Source of the DNA: Bettongia penicillata ogilbyi
Lineage: Eukaryota; Chordata; Mammalia; Diprotodontia; Potoroidae
Assembly (NCBI GenBank): GCA_023548195.1
Contig: JAJHZJ010000400.1
Location: 248,001-312,000, forward strand
Length of the DNA stretch: 64,000 bases
Direction of reading: 5' to 3'
The position numbers and the translations under genes were made by a program. Under the pieces are notes generated by a model that had not been told where the DNA came from, made no database searches, and saw nothing but the letters and a program-made list of their open reading frames with translations. Shown here in pieces: positions 11,409-21,742 of the stretch. The number at the start of each line of letters is the position of its first letter. Position 1 is the stretch's first letter.

Positions 11409-12460
11409 TCAAGAATGCTTGAAAGTCCTCTATTTCATTGAAAGACCATTTTTTTCCCCTGAAGTATTATACTCAGTTTTGCTGGGTAGGTGATTCTTGG
11501 TTTGAGTCCTAGTTCCTTTGACTTCTGGAATATCCTATTCCACGCCCTTTGATCCCTTAATGTAGAAACTGCTAGATCTTGTGTTATCCTGATTGTATTT
11601 CCCCAATACTAGAATTGTTTCTTTCTAGCTGTTTTCAATATTTTCTCCTTGACCTAGGAACTCTGGAATTTGGCCACAATATTCCTAGGAGTTTTTCCTT
11701 TTGGATCTCTTTCAGGTGGTAATTGATGGGTTCCTTGAATACTTATTTTGCCCTCTGGTTCTAGAATATCAGGGCAGTTTTCCTTGATCATTTCGTGAAA
11801 GATGATGTCTAGGCTCTTTTTTTGATCATGGCTTTCATGTAGTCCCACAATTTTTAAATTGTCTCTCCTGGATCTATTTTCCAGGTCAGTTCTTTTTGCC
11901 ATGAGATATTCACATTGTCTTCCATTTTTCCATTCTTTTGGTTTTGTTTTGTATTTTCTTGGTTTCTCATCAAGTCATTTGCCTCCATCTGTTCCATTCT
12001 AATTTTGAAAGAACTATTTTCTTCAGTGCGCTTTTGAACCTCTTTTTCCATCTGGCTAATTCTGCTTTTGAAAGCATTCTTCTCCTCATTGGCTTTTTGA
12101 ACTTCTTTTGCCAATTGCGTTAGCCTATTTTTGAAGGTGCTATTTTCTTCAGCATTTTTTTGGCTCTCCTTTAGCAAGGTGTTGACCTGCTTTTCATGCT
12201 TTTCTTGCATCTCTCTCATTTTTCTTCCCAGTTTTACCTCCACCTCTCTAACTTGATTTTCAAAATCCTTTTTGAGCTCTTCCATGGCCCGAGTCCATTG
12301 AATATCTATTTTGGATGTTTGGGATACAGAAGCCTTGACTTCTATGTCTTTCCCTGGTGGTAAGCATTGTTCTTCCTCATCATAAAGGAAGGGAGAAGCT
12401 ATCTGTTCACCAAGAAAGAGACCTTCTATGGTCTTATTATTTTTTCCCTTTTCTGGGCAT
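11409..12460 (-). pseudogene. HAL1 ORF1 pseudogene (H2)
   Basis: Homologous to ORF1p of L1. The family start codon (ATG at 12458-12460, followed by codons for PRKGK) is present, but a 1-base loss soon after throws it out of frame; the long open frame instead begins at 12516 in what is 5' UTR in other copies and joins the family frame after the lesion. The coiled-coil is well preserved, with heptad repeats through LREMQEKHEKQV-like and QMEKEVQKRTEENSSFKIRM segments. A TAG at 11654-11656 replaces a family CAG codon in the RNA-binding region, and the C-terminus is removed by the H2 deletion. It is not expected to give a working RNA chaperone. Confidence 0.8.
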
Positions 12461-13096
12461 TTTCCCAGCCAGTTACTTGAATTCTGATATTCCTCTCCAC
12501 CCCCACCTAGATCCATCCAGCTAGTGCTTGGGGTCTGAGATTCAAATGCTGCTCCCCAGCCTCAGGGCTTTTGGCAGGGTCAGGGATGCTATTCAGTGTG
12601 AGATTAAGTTCAGGTGCTCAGGTGGGGACAGGGCCATCACCCAGGTTCAGTTCCCTCAGGAGATTTATGCAGAGAACTTCAACAATGGATCCGAGCTCCT
12701 GTCTGCTTTGGGAGCTCCTGTCTGCTGCTTCCTCCTGAGAGGGGCTGAATTATGGAGACACCATGTTCCCTTTTCGGCCAGCCAGAAAGAGTCTCCAACA
12801 GACGTTTGGTATCTGTGGGTGGAGGGACCTGCACAGTTGCTGGAGATTCTGTCCCTGAAGCCTGCTTGGATCTGCTCCTCTCCAGGGCTCTGTGGCCTAG
12901 GCAGGGCTGGGCTCTGCTCCAGGTGCGGTGTGCGACAGATCTTTGGTGTTGGTTTTTCAGGGCTCTCTGGAACAGAAGTGTCCTCCACTCCATTTTTCTA
13001 TGGCTTCTGCTGCTCCAGAATTTGTTGGGAGTTCTTTTTTATAGTTATTTTATAGGCTGTGGGTTAGGAGCTAGTGTATGTGAATCTTTCTACTCT

Positions 13097-13106
13097 GCCA
13101 TCTTGG
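13097..13106 (-). promoter_or_regulatory. YY1-like site at H2 5' end
   Basis: GCCATCTTGG on the plus strand lies 12 bases inside the element's 5' end, the same place as in the other HAL1 and L1 copies. Confidence 0.5.
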
Positions 13107-13118
13107 CTCCTCCCCCCC

Positions 13119-13131
13119 TGGAAATAGCTTT
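13119..13131. repeat. Target-site duplication of H2, right
   Basis: TGGAAATAGCTTT, identical to 10702-10714. Confidence 0.9.
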
Positions 13132-13999
13132 GAAGATAATTATCAAATTTCTATATTTAGAAGGAATTGGTTCTTTGTGACTGTCAGATCATTCTGTGAT
13201 CTCTGCTTTTTTATAAATATGGAAATATAGTAATTATCACTAGGGATATTCATTAAAACACAGAATAAAGAATACATGGTCCATTTATTACTTTTTTCAA
13301 ATTACCCATTATTCCTTCAAGTTAAAAAATTGCCCTCAAACTTAAAAAAAAATCAACTTTTATAGCTTAAAAGGAAATATTATTTGTCAGTGATTTAATA
13401 TGACTAGCTAATTAAGCATGGAATAAAAGATCTACTTTGTTAAAGAAGATGTGTCCTGAGGCAGAACAGGTTTTCCTTGTCTCACATTTGATTTCATAAG
13501 CAATGGATGGGTTTTATATCCTAGTTCCCCACCTCCACTTCTATCCCCATTGAATGGTTGAAGCCTGTTTAATCAGCTATTTCCTTCAGATCCAGAAAAA
13601 AATATTTTTTTTAAAAATTATGGTTTGTTCTGGAAGGATGACCCAGAAAGAAATGCTACTTTGCTTTTTTATGTTTTATGATTTTCAATTTTTGATTTTG
13701 ATAGCTCATAGCACCTGGTAAACTTCAATAAATCCATTTTGTCTGGGTTACTAAGTATCTGAAGGTTGCTGGTAGGGAAAGTGGTTCTTATTCCCTTCAT
13801 TTTGTGGTTAAAAACAGAACAATACAAAAAAAAAAAGGGTTGCTGACTTTTGTTGACTTGTTTCTCCTCTGTCACCACAGTGTTGATATTTGTATGTAAG
13901 GTGAATTTTAAAGCATGAAAAGTGGATTTTAGTGTGTGTAGGATGGATTTTTGTTATTCTTTTCCAGATAATTTTCCCCATGTTCATGGACTGAAAAAA
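13132..13999. other. No recognised feature
   Basis: AT-rich; no gene or repeat assigned. Confidence 0.4.
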
Positions 14000-14310
14000 C
14001 AATTTTACTATCATTACATAATCCTTGCCACATCATTACATAACCTTGCAAATTATAAACCCTTGCTTGAAGTCATAAAACATGTAATGCCCGTGAGCTG
14101 TGCTGAGTTGACATGACAATGCTAAAACTTACTGTAACCTTATGAACTACTGCAAAATGCCTTCTTTGTTTACCATCCTATCAATCAAGTGGGCACTGCT
14201 AAAGTGTCTTTCCTCACTCCTCCTTGCTGGCTGCCCATTGACATAATAAACTGGTATGAATACTCTGCGTGTTCCTCCATTGTCTTTCTTTGGTCTGGCT
14301 GAATGTAGTG
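14000..14310 (+). other. Possible old LTR fragment
   Basis: The part around 14240-14300 resembles the R-U5 part of a retroviral LTR: an AATAAA polyadenylation hexamer (14246-14251, within ACATAATAAACTGG) followed by a T/G/C-rich stretch with CTCTGCGTGTTCC. I cannot see TG/CA ends, a TATA box or a target-site duplication, so this is only a candidate. Confidence 0.25.
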
Positions 14311-14740
14311 TGAACTTGCCTGGAGCTGAGCTCTTGTATTATAATATTGTAATCCTATATGAAACTTGTAGATGTAAAGAACCTGAAACCTAATGGAAAG
14401 ATGTTTCACAGGCTTTCCATAGAGTGGTACTTAGGAAAAGTATTAGAGTTTTCTGAGTGGAGTCTATAATCTAAGTCTGGAATTCACAGAATAAAACCTC
14501 AGGAAGGTGAGAGTTACCTTTGTGCATTTGATGAAAAACACTTTTAGTTTTAGTTTCTTTGAAAATTTACCTAAAATATCATTTTAGTTCTGCCTGTAAG
14601 TGTTTTTTAGTCAACCGGGCCATCATTGTGAAACTCAGACCTAATTTTACAAGACTGAGTGTGAGGAACTGGACTGCCTTTGTGGTGACTGTAGGTCATA
14701 TGTTAGAGTGCTAATTTTTTACATAATCTCTGAGATCCAA
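14311..14740. other. No recognised feature
   Basis: Nothing identified. Confidence 0.4.
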
Positions 14741-14752
14741 AAAGAGAGAGAG

Positions 14753-14793
<41 letters not shown>

Positions 14794-14818
14794 ACGTGTT
14801 CATGCATGCATGTGTGTG
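14741..14818. repeat. (GA)n then (GT)n microsatellite
   Basis: GA units 14741-14754, GT units to about 14792, then an ACGT/ATGC-alternating stretch to 14818. Such alternating purine-pyrimidine DNA can adopt Z-form. The Cys-Val frame over it is an artefact. Confidence 0.95.
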
Positions 14819-15411
14819 TTCTTACAAAATTACTTAGTAAGAATAAATATCTTTAAGGGTAGTTACAGTTATTTGAACTCTAGTTATTTAAGGATGTTAA
14901 TTGCCCATCACCGTTCAGTGTGTCAAAATGTGACCAGAGGATCAAAAGCCACTTCCTGGGAAAGATAAAGTGACAAAATGACCAGTATACAATTCTACTT
15001 TTCTTCTGAAATGATTCACAGCACCCCCAGGGCTGATCCAGGAACAGGTATGGAATTGAGAAGAGTGTAACATTAGACTTTTGTCATTTATCATTTGTCA
15101 GAAGTGCATTTTAAAATATCTCTTAGCTTGTTTACCTGTGATTTACTATTTGTTGAAACCATTAGTAGTAGATGACATTAATAAGGAGATAATTGTGCTG
15201 AGCCTGGCCATTTTTTTTCCTTAAAGGTATGGTTCATATTGGGTCTCTATATCTTAGACACGTTGAGGAACTAACAAAATAAAAATAGCATTCCTTTGGG
15301 AAGTTGTTCACATATACAAAAAGTCTTTTCTTTGGGCAAGAACTAAAATCTTTGGCACAACAAGGAAACAACTCTATGCCAAATAGGGTGGTACTGAATA
15401 TAATATCAGAT
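14819..15411. other. No recognised feature
   Basis: Nothing identified. Confidence 0.4.
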
Positions 15412-15545
15412 TTTAGAGCCAGAAGGGACCTTAGAAGTGATCTAGTCCAATTTCCTGTTTTTACAGATGATGAAACTGATATCCAAGCTTGAAGTTTAGG
15501 GAGTCATTCAAAGTAAATAGCAGAGCTGTTATTAGAAACCACATG
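15412..15545. mobile_element. Old MIR/THER-type SINE
   Basis: Contains GAGCCAGAAGGGACCTTAGA, GATCTAGTCCAATTTCC and ACAGATGATGAAACTGA in order, a well-known ancient mammalian SINE arrangement. Exact family not fixed. Confidence 0.5.
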
Positions 15546-15824
15546 TTCGAAATTCATTTGGAATTTTGAGAAAGAACACCAAATAGGAGATGGTTATAAT
15601 TCTAATTCTCACTTATCAACTCTAGATAGATCTGAGTTTTCTGGTTGAGATTCTTTTAAATATTGTCTAATATTCCCAGAAACAAATATTCTGAAAAGTT
15701 TACTATATAACTTAACAGGCATTCAGTCAATCAAATCAGTAAACACACAGACACACAGACTGAGATTGTGACTGTGTGTGTTTAGGTGTAGAATCTTAGA
15801 GGCCATCCAGTCTAACCCTCTTAT

Positions 15825-16075
15825 TAGAGGAAGCCTGTTGCATAGTGGCGAGAATGTTGAACCTGGAGAAAGGAAGAATTTATTTTAAATCTAGTCTTAG
15901 ACACACAATAGCTGTGTAATTCTGAGCAAGTCACTTAACCTCTTTTTGGCCCAGTGTCCTCAACTATAATATAGACACAATTATAGCACCTACCTCGCAG
16001 GGTTATTGTGAGGATGAAATGAGATGTTTGTAGAATGTGATTAGCATAGAGTAGACCTTATATAAATATTTGTTT
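15825..16075 (+). mobile_element. MIR/CORE-SINE, plus strand
   Basis: Head with GTTGCATAGTGGCGAGAATG, then CTGTGTAATTCTGAGCAAGT, CACTTAACCTCT, then GTGTCCTCAACTATAATATA and TAGCACCTACCTCGCAGGGT, GAGGATGAAATGAGATG. This is the canonical MIR order including the 3' conserved part. Confidence 0.75.
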
Positions 16076-16104
16076 CCATTTTCCCATCTTTCTAATTTTT
16101 TTAA

Positions 16105-16225
16105 ATGTGGAAAGAAAAGGTGACTTCCTACAGTTACATGACCAATGAATGTCTGAGGTGGAATTTGGACCTATTTCTCTCTGACTCCAAAGCCAGTGCC
16201 CTATCCACTCTACCATGCTGTCAAA
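16105..16225 (-). mobile_element. CORE-SINE fragment, minus strand
   Basis: Plus-strand text ATGTCTGAGGTGGAATTTGG then GACTCCAAAGCCAGTGCCCT and ATCCACTCTACCATGCTG is the reversed head of a CORE-SINE. It lies tail to tail with the SINE just upstream. Confidence 0.7.
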
Positions 16226-16634
16226 GAAAAAAACAGACAAATATATTGGGAACAATAAAAGAAAGGCAAAGGGTTAAAATCCATTTTTTTGGCAAAAGTT
16301 CCTGTTACCTACACCTATATAATATGTATATCTTTGACATTTACAGTAAAGTAGTAACTAGGATGGGTTTCTGGATACATAACACTCCCCTCCCAATAAA
16401 ATATATCCCAAGAAAATATAAATTCCTTAATAATTTAAATTTCTAAGAAAAAATGATTTTTCCTATTCCAGTTTTTGTTCAGGAAATTAAGGGCATCATT
16501 GACCCAAGAAACAAGAGACTTAGCTCTGCTCTTACCTTTGTCCTTGAGCCTCTCTTCCATATAGTACTTATTGTTAAAATGAGAAGGGAAAGTGGAAAAA
16601 GAGTCAAGAATTCATCATTTCAACTTCAAAATGA

Positions 16635-16850
16635 ATGGAATCTCTGTCTCAGTGGTTATAGCCCTAGGTCAGAAGTCAGGAAGACCTAAGTTCAAGTTAA
16701 GTCATAAATATATTAGTTACATGATCCTGGGCAAATCATTTAATTTCCCTGAATCTATTTCCTTATATGGAAAATGGAGGGATAATAGCACTTACTCCAT
16801 AAGTTGTTTACAAGGGTCAGCAAAGAATTCATGTACATACTTTTCCAAAC
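16635..16850 (+). mobile_element. CORE-SINE, plus strand
   Basis: Contains CTCAGTGGTTATAGCCCTAG (A box region), AGGAAGACCTAAGTTCAAGT (B box), GATCCTGGGCAAATCATTTA, and TATGGAAAATGGAGGGATAA, in SINE order. Confidence 0.7.
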
Positions 16851-16969
16851 CTTGATAAAAAAAAGTAAAATTGAACCATCACTATCCTCATAGGGCTAGA
16901 GCAAGACTTTATTTTTCCTAGTCAAATACAACAACCAAGTTATAGTATGCTTTGAAGGTAACTGATATT

Positions 16970-16983
16970 TCAATGCGAATTCT
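16970..16983. repeat. Target-site duplication of L1-B, left
   Basis: TCAATGCGAATTCT, matching TCAATGCCAATTCT at 23818-23831 in 13 of 14 positions. The T run of the reversed poly-A begins immediately after it. Confidence 0.75.
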
Positions 16984-17353
16984 TTTTTTTTTTAATGTTT
17001 TACAATCATTTCCTTAAGGTTAAGATTTTATCCCCCCCACCCTTCCCCCAATACCCCCCTCCCTCCCCATGACAGCATACAATTCTGTTTAGGTTCTACA
17101 TACACTTTCCTATTGAGCATATTTTCACTATATTCATGCTACGTAGCCAAACTAAAATAAATGGAAGAAATCATATAACAAATCAACACATAATACACTG
17201 AAACCCACCCACACACAAACATGATCTGCTACATTCTGCAAATGACTTCCACATTTCTTTCTCTGAGTGTGGAAGGCATTTTGCCTTAGAAGACCGACAT
17301 TAGGATTTTTTTTTTTCCTCAGTAAGTTCTTGTGTTATTACAAAGTTCCAAGT
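16984..17353 (-). other. L1-B 3' UTR
   Basis: The 370 bp after the ORF2 stop. In element sense it holds a G-rich tract (reversed at 17030-17070, plus-strand runs of C) shortly before the poly-A. A G-rich polypurine tract is a usual feature of mammalian L1 3' UTRs. The last 40 bases differ from the GGAACTCAAA-type ends of L1-D/E. Confidence 0.75.
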
Positions 17354-20300
17354 CTACCAGAAAAAACTCTCGCACACTGTGGTCGTTGCTGTGCACAAAG
17401 TTCTCCTGGTTCTGCTCCTTTTGCTCAGCATCAGATCATATAAGTCCTTCCAGGCCTCCCTGAAGTCTTCTTGTCCTTCATTTCTTATGGCACAATAGTA
17501 CTCCATTACATTCATATACCATAATTTATTCAGCCATTCCCCAATTGATGGGCATCCCCTTGACTTCCAGTTTTTGACTACCACAAAGAGTGCTGCTATA
17601 AATATTTTTGTACACGTGGGACCCTTTCCCGTTTTTATAATCTCTTGGGGATACAATCCTAGTAGCGATATTTCTGGGTCAAAGGGTATGCACATTTTGG
17701 TAGCCCTTTGGGCATAGTTCCAAACCGTTCTCCAGAGGGTTGGATGATGTCACAGCTCCACCAACAATGAATTAGTGTTCCAACTCTCCCACATCCTCTC
17801 CAGCATTTATCATTTTCTTGTTCTGTCATGTTTGCCAATCTTACAGGTGTGATGTGGTACCTCAGAGTTGTTTTGATTTGCATCTCTCTAATCAATAGTG
17901 ATTTAGAGCACTTTTTCATATGATTATAGATATCTTTGATTTCTTCCCCTGAAAATTGCTTGTTCATATCCTTTGACCATTTATCAATTGGGGAATGACT
18001 TGGATGTTTATATATTTGAGTCAGTTCTCTATATATTCTAGAAATGAGGCCTTTATCCCCGAGCTTAGCTGTAAAAATTTTTTCCCCGTTTACTACATCC
18101 CTCCGGATTTTGGTTGCATTGGGTTTGGTTGTGCAAAAACTTTTCAGTTTAAAGTAATCAAAATTATCCATCTTGCATTTCATAATGCTTTCTATCGTTT
18201 CTTTAGAAAAAAATTCTTCCCCTCTCCATAAATCTGATAAATACACTATACCTTGCTTCTCCAGTTTATTCATGGTATCAATCTTTATACCTAAATCATG
18301 TACCCATTTGGACTTTATTCTTGTGTACGGTGTCAGGCATGGGTCTATGCCTAATTTCCGCCACACAGTTAACCAGTTTTCCCAGCAATTTTTGTCGAAC
18401 AATGAGTTCTTATCCCAGAAGCTGGAATCTTTGGGTTTATCAAACAGGAGGTTGCTATATTCCTTGCCTACTGTGTCTTGAGTGCCAAGCCTATTCCATT
18501 TGTCTACCCCTCTATTTCTTAGCCACTACCAAGTGGTTTTGATAATTGCTGCTTTATAATACAATTTTAGGTCTGGTAGCGCTAGGCCACCTTCCCAAGC
18601 ATTTCTTTTCACTAGTCCCTTTGATATTCTGGACCTCTTGTTTTTCCAAATGAATTTTGATATTATTTTATCCAGCTCTAGAAAATAATTATCTGATAGT
18701 TTAATTGGTATGGCACTAAATAAGTAGATTAATTTAGGTAGAATTGTAATTTTTATTATATTAGCTCGGCCTACCCATGAACAACTGATGTTTTTCCACT
18801 TATTTAAATCTGACTTTATTTGTGCAAAAAGTGTCTTGTAATTGTGTTCATATAATCCCTGGGTTTGTTTTGGCAGGTAAACTCCTAAGTATTTTATAGT
18901 GTTTACTCTAGCTTTAAATGGGATTTCTCTTTCTATCTCTTGCTGTTGGACTTTGTTGCTGATATATAGGAATGCAGAAGATTTGTGTGGGTTTATTTTG
19001 TAACCTGCAACTTTGCCAAAGTTGTTTATTATTTCAAGTAGTTTTTTACTTGAATCTCTGGGATTCTCTTAATATATCATCATATCATCTGCAAAGAGTG
19101 ATAACTTAGTTTCTTCTTTGGCTATTTTTATTCCTTCAATTTCTTTATCTTGTCTAATTGCTACCACTAACATTTCTAGTACCATATTGAATAATAATGG
19201 TGATAAAGGGCATCCTTGTTTCACCCCTGACCTTATTGGAAATGCCTCTAGCTTATCTCCATTGCATATAATGCTTGCTGAAGGTTTTAGGTAGATACTG
19301 CTTATTATTTTATGGAAAGTTCCCTTTATTCCTATGTTCTCCAGTGTTTTTAATAGGAATGGGTGTTGTATTTTGTCGAAAGCTTTTTCTGCATCAATTG
19401 AGATAATCATGTGGTTTTTGTTGGTTTTGTTGTTGATATGATTGATAATGCTAATAGTTTTCCTAATATTGAACCGGCCCTGCATTCCTGGTATGAAACC
19501 TACCTGATCATAATGTATTATTCTCTTGATAAGATGCTGTGTTCGTTTTGCTAAAATCTTGTTGAAAATTTTTGCATCTATATTCATTAGAGAAATTGGT
19601 CTATAATTTTCTTTCTCTGTTTTGTCTCTTCCTGGCTTGGGTATCAAAACCATATTTGTATCATAGAAAGAATTTGGGACTACTACTTCTTCCCCAATTT
19701 TCCCAAATAGTCTATATAGTATTGGAATTAACTGTTCTTTAAAGGTTTGATAGAATTCACTTGTGAATCCATCTGGTCCTGGAGATTTTTTCCTAGGGAG
19801 TTCATTGATGGCTTGTTCAATTTCTTTTTCTGAGATGGGGTTGTTTAAGTATTCAATTTCCTCTTCTGTTAATCTGGGCAATTTGTATTTTTTAAAATAT
19901 TCATCCATCTCATTTAGATTATCGAATTTGTGGGCATAAAGTTGGGCAAAATAATTTCTAATTATTGTTTTAATTTCCTCCTCTTTGGAGGTGAGTTCAC
20001 CCCTTTCATTTTTAATATTAGTAATATGATTTTCTTCTTTTTTTAATCAAATTGATCAAAGGTTTATCAATTTTATTAGTTTTTTCATAAAACCAACTAT
20101 TGGTTTTATTTATTAATTCAATAGTTTTCTTAATTTCAATTTTATTAATCTCTCCTTTGGTTTTCAGTATTTCTAATTTGGTATTTTCTTGGAGATTTTC
20201 AATTTGTTGTTTTTCTAGCTTTTTCAGCTGCATACCCAAGTCATTGATCTCCTCTTTCTCTATTTTATTTATGTAGGCATTCAAAGATATAAAGCTTCCC

Positions 20301-21199
20301 CTAAGAACTGCTTTTGCAGTATCCCATAAGATTTGGTAGGTTGTCTCATTATTGTCATTCTCTTGAATGAAGTTGTTGATTGTTTCTATAATTTCTTCTT
20401 TAACCCATTCCTTCTTTAGGATTAAATTATTTAGTTTCCAACTGATTTTTACTTTATCTTTCCATGGCCTTTTATTACATATAATTTTTATTGCATTATG
20501 ATCTGAGAAGGATGCACTGATTATCTCTACCTTTCTGCACTGGATTTTGAGATTTTTATGTCCTAGTACATGGTCAATTTTTGTAAATGTTCCATGTACT
20601 GCTGAGAAAAAGGTATATTCCTTTCTATTCCCATTCAATTTTCTCCAAAGATCTATCATATCTACCTTATCTAGAGTTTTATTTACCTCCTTAACCTCTT
20701 CCTTGTTTATTTTGAGGTTAGATTTATCAAGTTCAGAAAGAGAAAGGTTGAGGTCACCCACTAGTATAGTTTTGCTGTCAATTTCTTCCTTCAACTCCCT
20801 CAATCTCTCCTCTAAGAATCTGGATGCTATACCACTTGAGGCATACATGTTTAGTAATGATATTGCTTCATTGTCTATGGTGCCTTTTAGCAGGATATAG
20901 TTTCCATCCTTATCCATTTTGATTAGATCTATTTCTGCTTTTGCTTTGTCTGAGATTAGGATTGCTACTCCTGCCTTTCTTACATCAGCTGAAGCACAAT
21001 ATATTCTGCTCCATCCTTTAACCTTTATCCTATGTGTATCCCCCCGTTTCAAATGTGTTTCTTGTAAGCAGCATATTGTTGGATTATGGCTTTTAATCCA
21101 TTCTGCTATCCGTTTCCGTTTTATGGGAGAATTCATTCCATTCACATTCACAGTTATGATTACAATCTGTGTATTTCCCTCCATCTTCTTTCCCACCAT
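17354..21199 (-). pseudogene. L1 ORF2 (endonuclease/reverse transcriptase), four lesions
   Basis: Encodes the L1 enzyme that nicks target DNA and reverse-transcribes L1 RNA there. Start is ATG at 21199 or 21184 (MEGNTQIVIITVNVNG follows); an ATG further out, at 21238, also reads in frame. The apurinic endonuclease domain shows the expected Asn (NVNGMN), QETH, GDLN (usually GDFN) and SDHNAI motifs. The reverse transcriptase shows [32 protein letters not shown] and the catalytic FADDMMIY. The C-terminal Cys/His segment (C-X3-C-X7-H-X4-C) is read near 17790. Lesions: a frameshift in an A-rich run near 20035, a TAA at 19069-19071 just after FADDMMIY, a TAG at 18526-18528 in place of a codon between Trp residues, and a 1-base frameshift near 17735. 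The stop is at 17354-17356. Total span about 1280 codons, normal for L1. Confidence 0.9.
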
Positions 21200-21742
21200 T
21201 TGTGCTTTTAGCTGTGCTGTCTCCCTTCCCCTCCTCACTAGTATTCACTTTTCACCACCTCCTCTTGCCGCCTTCCCCTCTTTCTTTTAGCCCCCCTCCC
21301 TTTAACTCCCCTTTACTCTTATTGCTTCTTCCCTCCCTTTTGCCTCCCTCCCCTTTCTTCCCCCTTCCCCTCCCACTGCTTATAGAGCTAGTGAGGATTT
21401 TCTACTTTATTGTTTCATCCTTTAAACAAATCCGATGAGAGTACCTCTCACACAATGCTCATCTCCCTCCCCTCTTTCCCTCTACTATGATTTTGTACTT
21501 CTTCTTGTGATGTAATTTGCCATTTTCTGCTTCCTCCTTTTCACACCTCCTATTACACTCTCTTCTCATACTTAAATCACATTTTTTATCATGATATCAT
21601 TTACTTTATACCCGTTCCCCCTATGCTTATCCCTTTTATATTTCTTAATAGACGCACAGTTCTCAAGATAAACAGATATCATCTTCCCTTATAGGGAGGT
21701 GAACAACTTGCCCTCATTGTTCCCCCCCCACTGTTTACCTTT
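21200..21742 (-). other. L1-B ORF1-ORF2 linker, purine-rich
   Basis: About 540 bp between the ORFs, strongly C/T-rich on the plus strand (A/G-rich in element sense), especially 21240-21400. The short plus-strand frames here (Ser/Pro/Leu-rich) result from base bias. The same kind of purine-rich linker is the part retained by the HAL1 copies after their ORF1. Confidence 0.7.

Larger units (their letters stand above)
10715..13118 (-). mobile_element. HAL1-type half-LINE, copy H2
   Basis: A 2404-bp minus-strand insertion bracketed by a perfect 13-bp target-site duplication. In element sense: 5' end with GGAGCCAAGATGG, about 650 bp of GC-richer 5' UTR, an ORF1 with lesions, linker, then L1 3' UTR sequence without any ORF2, then the second terminal module and an A/T-rich tail. 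Compared with H5 it lacks about 380 bp (H5 46368-46749), covering the very end of ORF1 and the start of the linker; the junction is at about 11408. No endonuclease or reverse transcriptase region is present, so mobilisation must have been in trans. Confidence 0.85.

Noticed and set aside
14708..14968. 86-residue frame with a Cys-Val run
   Set aside because: Produced by the GT microsatellite.
21169..21438. Pro/Ser/Leu-rich plus-strand frames
   Set aside because: Reverse strand of the purine-rich L1 linker; base bias alone explains them.
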